DNA of 64,000 nucleotides, taken from the NCBI GenBank assembly GCA_914767715.1, contig OU612065.1, positions 1,490,001 through 1,554,000 on the forward strand. The letters run 5' to 3'. Both the position numbers and the translations under genes were made by a program. Of the stretch, positions 58,701 through 64,000 are shown piece by piece. This stretch comes from Membranipora membranacea. Its lineage: Eukaryota; Bryozoa; Gymnolaemata; Cheilostomatida; Membraniporidae. Each line of letters begins with the position of its first letter. The first letter of the stretch is position 1. The notes beneath the pieces are model-generated. The model worked only from the letters and a program-made list of their open reading frames with translations. It ran no database searches and was not told the origin of the DNA.

Positions 58701-61700
58701 GTTGGGCATATCGAGCCTAACTCAATGTCAGGGAGCAGTCATGCACAAATTCTAACTCAAATACTATATATTAGAGAGTAGTAATAAATGTGTGATTAAT
58801 AGTAGGCACATTTTATGTAAATAGCCAAGAGAATAAGAGGATTGGTGTAAATTATAGACTATGAGTGTGTAACCAGCAACCAACCAGTAGCTGCCATTTC
58901 ATAGTCATAAAATATGTCATCACATCCTCACATCAAAATATGCATTTCACAGTTTACCACCCATTTCTAATCTAGGACCTACAATAATTCCTAACCCAGC
59001 AATGGACAAGTCTGTCATCAATGGCATTGTTGTCTGACAGTTCTTATGATTGTCGGTGAGGATTGCCAGGTTTGTGGGTGCATTATGGGGATGATGATAA
59101 CACAATATAAATATGATTAATGTATTAAGTTGAGGACAAAATTCTTATGCTATGACTGCAGCTGCTACCACCCGACCAGACTATACATACCAGACCACAG
59201 TTAATAGATATTCCCTCTTTAGCACGATCTCCAGTAGCACCAGTTCTCTTTAACCTCTCAGAGCCTGCCAGATCGACAAAGTTAAACTTAGCTGAGAGCA
59301 CCTCAAAGTCACCAAGGGCTGTGTCCACATCCTTAGATTCATCCCCAGTCTGAAAATACAACAAAAACAACTTACACATCAAACGCAGTCAGTTAGAAAA
59401 CTACAATCAGCAGTGATACACATCAGTCAGAGCTAAAGTCATACTACAAGGCGTGCTGCCTGTATCAGGTGGAGACCTGCCTGTATCAGGTGGAGACCTG
59501 CCTGTATAAGGTGGAGACCTGCTTGTATCAGGTGGAGACCTGCCTGTATCAGGTCGAGACCTGCCTGTATCAGGTGGAGACCTGCCTGTATCAGGTGGAG
59601 ACCTGCCTGTATCAGGTCGAGACCTGCCTGTATCAGGTGGAGACCTGCCTGTATCAGGTGGAGACCTGCCTGTATCAGGTGGAGACCTGCCTGTATCAGG
59701 TGGAGACCTGCCTGTATCAGGTGGAGACCTGCCTGTATCAGGTGGAGACCTGCCTGAATCAGGTGGAGACCTGCTTGTATCAGGTGGAGACCTGCCTGTA
59801 TCAGGTGGAGACCTGCCTGTATCAGGTGGAGACCTGCCTGTATCAGGTGGAGACCTGCTTGTATCAGGTGGAGACCTGCCTGTATCAGGTGGAGACCTGC
59901 CTGTATCAGGTGGAGACCTGCCTGTATCAGGTGGAGACCTGCTTGTATCAGGTGGAGACCTGCCTGTATCAGGTGGAGACCTGCCTGTATCAGGTGGAGA
60001 CCTGCTTGTATCAGGTGGAGACCTGCCTGTATCAGGTGGAGACCTGCCTGTATCAGGTGGAGACCTGCCTGTATCAGGTGGAGACCTGCCTGTATCAGGT
60101 GGAGACCTGCCTGTATCAGGTGGATACCTGCCTGCTGGAGAGAGGATCATAGGATGGTCTAGTAGGATCTGATGTGACTTACTGAGTCATAAACTACTAG
60201 TTACAGTTCAGATGACTGTTTGTTGTGTCCTCCAACAGAGCAGATAAAGAGACATCACTAGATGCACAAGATAAACCTTAATGTTGCAGAATGTCTACAT
60301 TAATCCAAAAAACAGCAGCGTCCCTTCGAACCCAGATCTTTATCCAGGAAGCAATTAGAGGTTAATTTTCTCCCTAGAAACCAAATAGAGCCTATCGGAA
60401 TTTTTTAGTGCTGAATTAATTCATCCAGTTGTGAAGTGCCAAAATCACTCGTAAAAATTAAAGCCTAGCAACAAACCCAGATAGCTGCCAAACATAACCA
60501 TCATTACATTCCCACATAACGGCGCTAGGTGCAGTGAGATCAAACATTTTAGAAGTGGGTATAGGGCGGTGATTGCTTCAAAGTACTTATGGTGATAATT
60601 ATATTTATTCAATCTTGCAGAGACTTATCAAATGTTAATTGGCTTGAGGCAATCAGGGAATGTCCACACTCTATCCATGACTTTCTGTTTAACCAGATAC
60701 TCATAAGCCTACGATTAGAATACAATCACAGAGTAAGGATATATCCTTATTCTGTGATACAATGATAAATATGGAAATTTAAAACTTAAGCTCCCACACA
60801 ATATCTGCACCTTGGATAGTCCAAACCAAGGTGCCGTTCCCAATGTATAAAAATTGTGTCTTACCGAGTTCAGCTGGCATTTTTGGTTTGTTTTCTACTG
60901 GTATGCGTGAATCAGTTCAGTGACAAAATGAGTTAATGCTGCTAAAATGTATCCCACTTTCACTACATTTGAATGTTGACAAATATGGGCTGCCCTTGCA
61001 CATAATCATATTAATCGGGTTTGTGTAAACTGCGAACAAACTTTCAATATAGAGCAGGGGTGCTCAAACTTTTTTGCCAGTGGGCCACTTGTAAAAATTA
61101 ACATATGGAAGTGGGCCAGAATTTTTTGCGCCAAGCAAGCAGCAGGCTATCAGTCAGGGGCATATTGAGTTTATTATTGAACCCCAGATTTGCGCAAGGC
61201 GCAAATTTTTTTTTATCTGGTCCTCATGTTTCCTCATACGCATACTTAGCACTGTTGCCACCGATGAGTGTATGCAACAAGACTTGATGTGTGTTTTGGC
61301 CATGAGTAAACTTTCAGCCTAAATAAACCAGTCGTAACGGGTGAGTTTTAATATGGGCAAGTCGGCCACCTAAAAATGGCAAGTGGGCCAAATTTGGCCC
61401 ACGGACCATAGTTTGAGCACCCCTGATGTATAAACTTACAGGTTGAAGAGTGGATCTGGTCTGTTTTATCAGGAGAGTAAAAATAGCATGAGATCTGGAG
61501 GACTGACTGTTCATATTTGTACTGGCCGTAGTCCGAGACAGTGCTCCAGCACGCAAGCATTCCATGGTCTACAAAATAAGGGGCTAAATATCAGCTTCTT
61601 CAGTGAGCCCAAGGGCAGCTCTACCATCTGGTTCACAATTACCAAAGCTTGTCATATAGTTACATATCTACCCACAAAATGGCACTTCCACATTTTTCTG

Positions 61701-63385
61701 AGTCACTATAGTTTATTGCACTGAGTAACACTATGACCTGGAGGATGTTGTGCTTATTCTGAGACATCAGCAATGCAGACTTACAAATATGAAGAAAGGC
61801 TAGCTTGTCCTATGTTTGGTTTTTTGTTTGAATTGTTAAGAGTCAATGAATCATGCTTACATAAAAAAACAAAGAATATGAACACAATTCTATCTACAAT
61901 ATTGTGCCAGGTATCCATTTCAAAGAACTATTCTATCACAGTTTGTATTTGAGCTAAACACACATATCAGAGGGAGAAAAAAGGAATGTCGGTTGGTCGC
62001 CGGCTTATTCAGCGGAACACATCATAGCAATACCTGACATCACTGGTACCAAACATACTAAATACTCATTATGATACTACAGGCCTAATATTAAGAATTA
62101 TAAGCTCCGACGGTAGTAGTGTGTTCATAATTTTTCGCCACGCACCACAAAACTTACAACCACACTATAAAAACCCATCTGATGACTGAGAGTATTTAGA
62201 TATTTGCAAAATTCATCACAGCTGAGCTTGACTAATCACAATATGCCGCAACATTATCTAAACTGTATTCCACATTCCAGCCTGGAATTATCATCAAAAA
62301 GTGGAAGTTTTCATAATAGTGACAGGTTAAAGCACAGGATCTGTAATTATTGACAGGCACTGTTTCACCAATCACTTGACAATCATTGTCAGCTACAAAG
62401 ATAGATATTAGCACAGAGTAAGGATATATCCTTACTCTGTGATATTAGTATATTAGTACTGCCGCCTAAATGTGTGAATAGAATAAGCTTTTACTTGTTG
62501 AGTATCTTACCTCATTGTATGAAGTGACTTGTTTACTGGCCACTCCTTGTGTATAAATGCTACCGTTGGCGTCTTCGTGTATTTTGATGTTAGATTTGCT
62601 CTTCTTGCCCCCTTCAGAGCTGACTGAGTTAGGATCGAACAAGTCATAAATCTCCTCGTTGTAAAGTTCCATAAACTGGGCGAGTACAAGGAATGTCGGC
62701 TCTGGTAATGCGTTATCTTGTGAATACTGTTTACATTTCTCTATTCCAGCAAATAGATATTCGACAGCGCGAGGAATTATTCCAACATTTTCTTCTGTGG
62801 TATTTAGATCGAATCCTGTACCCATAGAGTGCGTCTTACCGGAGCCAGTCTACAATAAATTTTACAAATATTTTATGTTCCAAATAATGAATGAGACGTC
62901 TCACTTTTCACTCCCTATAAGTAATATACTTTTCTCTGCACATATACAGTATTTGACATTGGTTACTTATTGACTTTTATCAATAATATTGTGATGATGG
63001 CAGAAGCTACATTAATATTATCCATAGTCTCTTATGATGGTATATTATGGGTTAACTGTGTCTTATAATTTTTCTGCTTGCACACCAGTCTGGCTGTGCA
63101 TATAGCCTAGATACAGGCTTAAATAGCGAGAAAGCAGCAGTCACATAGCCCAGCAGTGAGAACACAAAATTCTGCATATCTACGAGCTTCTGTTGATACT
63201 ACGTAGTTTTTACTTTCAACTTTCTTAGCAACGTGAGAACACTTTTTCCCTATGGACTGGTCAGGTCACATGCACACTGCATGGTACACATAATGACAAT
63301 ATATAGCTGATATTATTGTAAGCATGAGAGGGATTTCCTTACCTGGCCATAAGCCAATATTGTGGCATTGTACCCGTCTAAACAT
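43363..63385 (-). CDS. KIF21: KIF21-family kinesin (31 exons, C-terminal 1,761 aa; 5' end outside window)
   Basis: Exons, 5' to 3': 63343-63385, 62511-62849, 61440-61568, 59191-59349, 58320-58435, 57805-58000, 56758-56950, 56429-56585, 56065-56214, 55579-55811, 55010-55048, 53877-54071, 53049-53248, 52726-52887, 52361-52567, 51923-52099, 51374-51493, 50948-51185, 50634-50700, 49707-49776, 49221-49575, 48623-48869, 48357-48410, 47509-47700, 47092-47326, 46643-46751, 46195-46375, 45566-45730, 44756-45056, 44084-44283, 43363-43420. Total 5,287 bp in one continuous frame. The product has a motor, a long coiled coil with an acidic insert, a disordered Ser/Pro region and a C-terminal WD40 propeller, the KIF21A/B layout. 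These kinesins walk to microtubule plus ends and restrain microtubule growth; the WD40 end carries cargo or tubulin. The first ~80-90 motor residues lie beyond the right edge. Human KIF21A is about 1,670 residues, so this protein would be somewhat longer. A or B assignment is not possible. Confidence 0.93.
45736..45797. repeat. 12-bp tandem repeat (CATAGATATACA)n
   Basis: About five copies in a KIF21 intron, beginning six bases from the 3' splice site of the exon at 45566-45730. Confidence 0.9.
47773..48273. mobile_element. 501-bp fold-back element, copy 2, with 7-bp target duplication
   Basis: Terminal inverted repeats begin TAGACAGTTTTCTGAGCTCT and the element is the same length as the copy at 15736-16236, in opposite orientation. 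It is flanked by identical 7-mers TTGCTAA (47766-47772 and 48274-48280). It sits in the KIF21 intron between the 48357 and 47509 exons. Non-coding, so it must be moved by proteins made elsewhere. Confidence 0.9.
50634..56950 (-). other. KIF21: KIF21 stalk: coiled coils, acidic insert and regulatory region
   Basis: The 56758 exon holds [20 protein letters not shown], a KIF21 signature just after the motor. The 55579 exon is an acidic Gly/Ser/Asp/Glu stretch matching the acidic region of vertebrate KIF21A. Heptad-rich exons 53877-54071, 53049-53248 and 52726-52887 form the main coiled coil. The 51923 exon ([20 protein letters not shown], then [16 protein letters not shown]) matches the autoinhibitory regulatory coiled coil, in which human KIF21A eye-movement-disorder mutations cluster. 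Confidence 0.88.
53497..53880. repeat. 32-bp minisatellite, 12 copies, abutting a KIF21 splice donor
   Basis: The unit on the minus strand is GTATGATAAGACCCGACACC plus GAGCTGGTCTAG, with variants TCTTG for TCTAG and ACCTG for AGCTG. The unit nearest the exon includes the real donor (TCTAG then GTATGA at 53876), so each unit carries a look-alike 5' splice site. Reading into the repeat meets TGA in the second unit. Confidence 0.95.
59456..60134. repeat. 21-bp minisatellite, about 32 copies
   Basis: The unit CTGTATCAGGTGGAGACCTG(C) has few variants (CAGGTCGAGACC, GCTTGTATC, GAATC). Since 21 is a multiple of three and the unit lacks stops in one frame of each strand, both strands show long open frames (MET-CysLeuTyrGlnVal and Gly-Arg-Ser-Pro-Pro-Asp-Thr repeats). 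These are not genes. It lies in a KIF21 intron between the 61440 and 59191 exons. Confidence 0.95.
60726..60757. mobile_element. 32-bp palindromic micro-element, copy 2
   Basis: Same sequence as the copy at 23618-23649 with one substitution (CTTATTCTG). It is flanked by TACAA on both sides (60721-60725 and 60758-60762). Located in a KIF21 intron. Confidence 0.8.
61055..61425. mobile_element. Non-autonomous hAT-type element (MITE)
   Basis: The ends CAGGGGTGCTCAAACTTT and AGTTTGAGCACCCCTG are the familiar hAT-superfamily termini (CAGGGGT..). They are followed inside by GTGGGCCA-rich subterminal repeats in both orientations. It is about 371 bp with no transposase. The flanking 8-mers ATATAGAG and ATGTATAA match only partly, so any target duplication has decayed. 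The end lies nine bases past the 5' splice-site hexamer of the KIF21 exon at 61440-61568. Confidence 0.75.
62411..62442. mobile_element. 32-bp palindromic micro-element, copy 3
   Basis: Same palindrome (first base G instead of T), flanked by TATTA on both sides (62406-62410 and 62443-62447). Located in a KIF21 intron. Confidence 0.8.
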
Positions 63386-64000
63386 CTACAAAATAAATGT
63401 TAATATGACTTAAATTCATGTTTTAATTCCACGGAAAAGTCCAACAAATTCTAGATCTGATATCAACAAACAAGTGTCTGATATTACTAGAACAAGTGAT
63501 TTATCTACTATTAACTTTATTAACTATTAACTATTACTATTAACTATTAACTGCATGTTGGGTTTATCATCAGTGCTCAGTGGTTTTACTATTTGTGTAT
63601 AATATGTTCCGGGGAGACTCAAACCCCTGTACAAAGACCCCATTGATTCTGATCATTGAGCAATTACCCCCATCATGAAATTCAAGTATAAAGGTAAGAG
63701 ATTAACTCTGTGACACTTAAAATTGAACAGCACTCAGTATAGTGCAGATTGTTACTATATTGCTCCAATTAAGTCTCAGTATAAAAGGTGTTGAAAAAAA
63801 TGAACACACCAACGGGTCTTTGACATCATGGTGATAACAGCAGTGGCACATCTATCATAAAGCCCATGTGCTACCCGGGCTTGTAATATAGCCTACAGAC
63901 AGACATCACAACATTTAACAACATTTTCGTGTTCCCACCATTTATCATTTATTAATGGAAATTTTGTGGCCATTATTATTACAATCCTGATTCACACAGC
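63386..64000. other. KIF21 intron running off the right edge
   Basis: No segment encodes the missing N-terminal motor strands in correct phase, so the preceding exon should lie outside the window. A short TAACTATTA-type repeat is at about 63510-63552. Confidence 0.5.

Larger units (their letters stand above)
57805..63385 (-). other. KIF21: KIF21 motor domain exons
   Basis: Nucleotide-binding motifs appear in order: P-loop [18 protein letters not shown] (across the 63343 and 62511 exons), switch [14 protein letters not shown] (61440 exon) and switch [22 protein letters not shown] (59191 exon). Next come the microtubule-binding segment [19 protein letters not shown] (58320 exon) and the neck-side [20 protein letters not shown] (57805 exon). 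All catalytic residues are intact. Confidence 0.93.

Noticed and set aside
59456-60134. CRISPR-like regular repeat array
   Set aside because: Units are contiguous with no spacers, and the context is a eukaryotic intron.
59407-60152. Two overlapping long open frames (247 aa minus, 227 aa plus) made of repeated heptapeptides
   Set aside because: They are entirely the translation of a 21-bp minisatellite lying in a KIF21 intron; both strands are open only because 21 is divisible by three.
61443-61724. Plus-strand open frame overlapping a KIF21 motor exon
   Set aside because: It is the antisense shadow of the switch I exon at 61440-61568.
63811-63895. Possible additional upstream KIF21 exon on the minus strand (ILQARVAHGLYDRC..)
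   Set aside because: It has AG before and GTGTGT after, but joining it to the P-loop exon makes a stop codon. No exon between them encodes the missing motor strands.

Overview
This is an animal nuclear genome window: AT-rich and intron-dense, with GT-AG splicing. It carries genes found only in animals (a HECW-type HECT ubiquitin ligase, a KIF21-type kinesin) and a LOTUS-domain germline-type gene. Introns run from about 100 bp to about 2 kb, and the polyadenylation signals I can see sit at or just past stop codons, which fits a fairly compact invertebrate genome. A non-bilaterian such as a sponge is possible, but nothing here proves it.

Layout. 1-1500: half of a fold-back element, then the first exons of a TDRD5/TDRD7-like LOTUS-domain gene on the minus strand, running off the left edge. 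2.1-5.9 kb: two decayed 5'-truncated non-LTR retrotransposon pieces. 6-7 kb: two short hairpin insertions. 8.4-8.8 kb: a profilin-like coding exon (minus). 12.0-14.4 kb: a four-exon minus-strand gene for a 193-residue single-pass membrane protein with LDL-receptor class A repeats. 15-17.7 kb: a gene-free stretch dense in fold-back elements, hairpins and an 8-bp satellite. 18.36-37.62 kb: a complete 30-exon minus-strand HECW gene (1,807 codons; every exon boundary was checked for phase). 41.8-42.2 kb: a plus-strand single-exon SERTA-domain gene, divergent from HECW. 43.36-63.39 kb onward: 31 in-phase exons of a KIF21 gene (minus), from the motor P-loop to the WD40 C-terminus. Its start lies off the right edge.

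Biology. The genes look like an ordinary chromosomal neighbourhood, not a pathway: ubiquitin ligation (HECW), microtubule plus-end kinesin (KIF21), actin-monomer binding (profilin-like), germ-granule RNA regulation (LOTUS) and transcriptional co-regulation (SERTA).

The most unusual signal is non-coding. The window contains many palindromic insertions bounded by direct repeats that look like target-site duplications. The clearest is a 32-bp palindrome present three times, each copy flanked by its own different 5-bp duplication (TTATA, TACAA, TATTA). Others are a 52-bp hairpin whose loop is a G-quadruplex motif (8-bp duplication), hairpins of about 109 and 63 bp, and a 501-bp fold-back element present twice nearly intact with an exact 7-bp duplication at one copy. 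A second notable feature is a 32-bp minisatellite in a KIF21 intron that starts exactly at the exon boundary and so repeats a 5' splice-site sequence 12 times.
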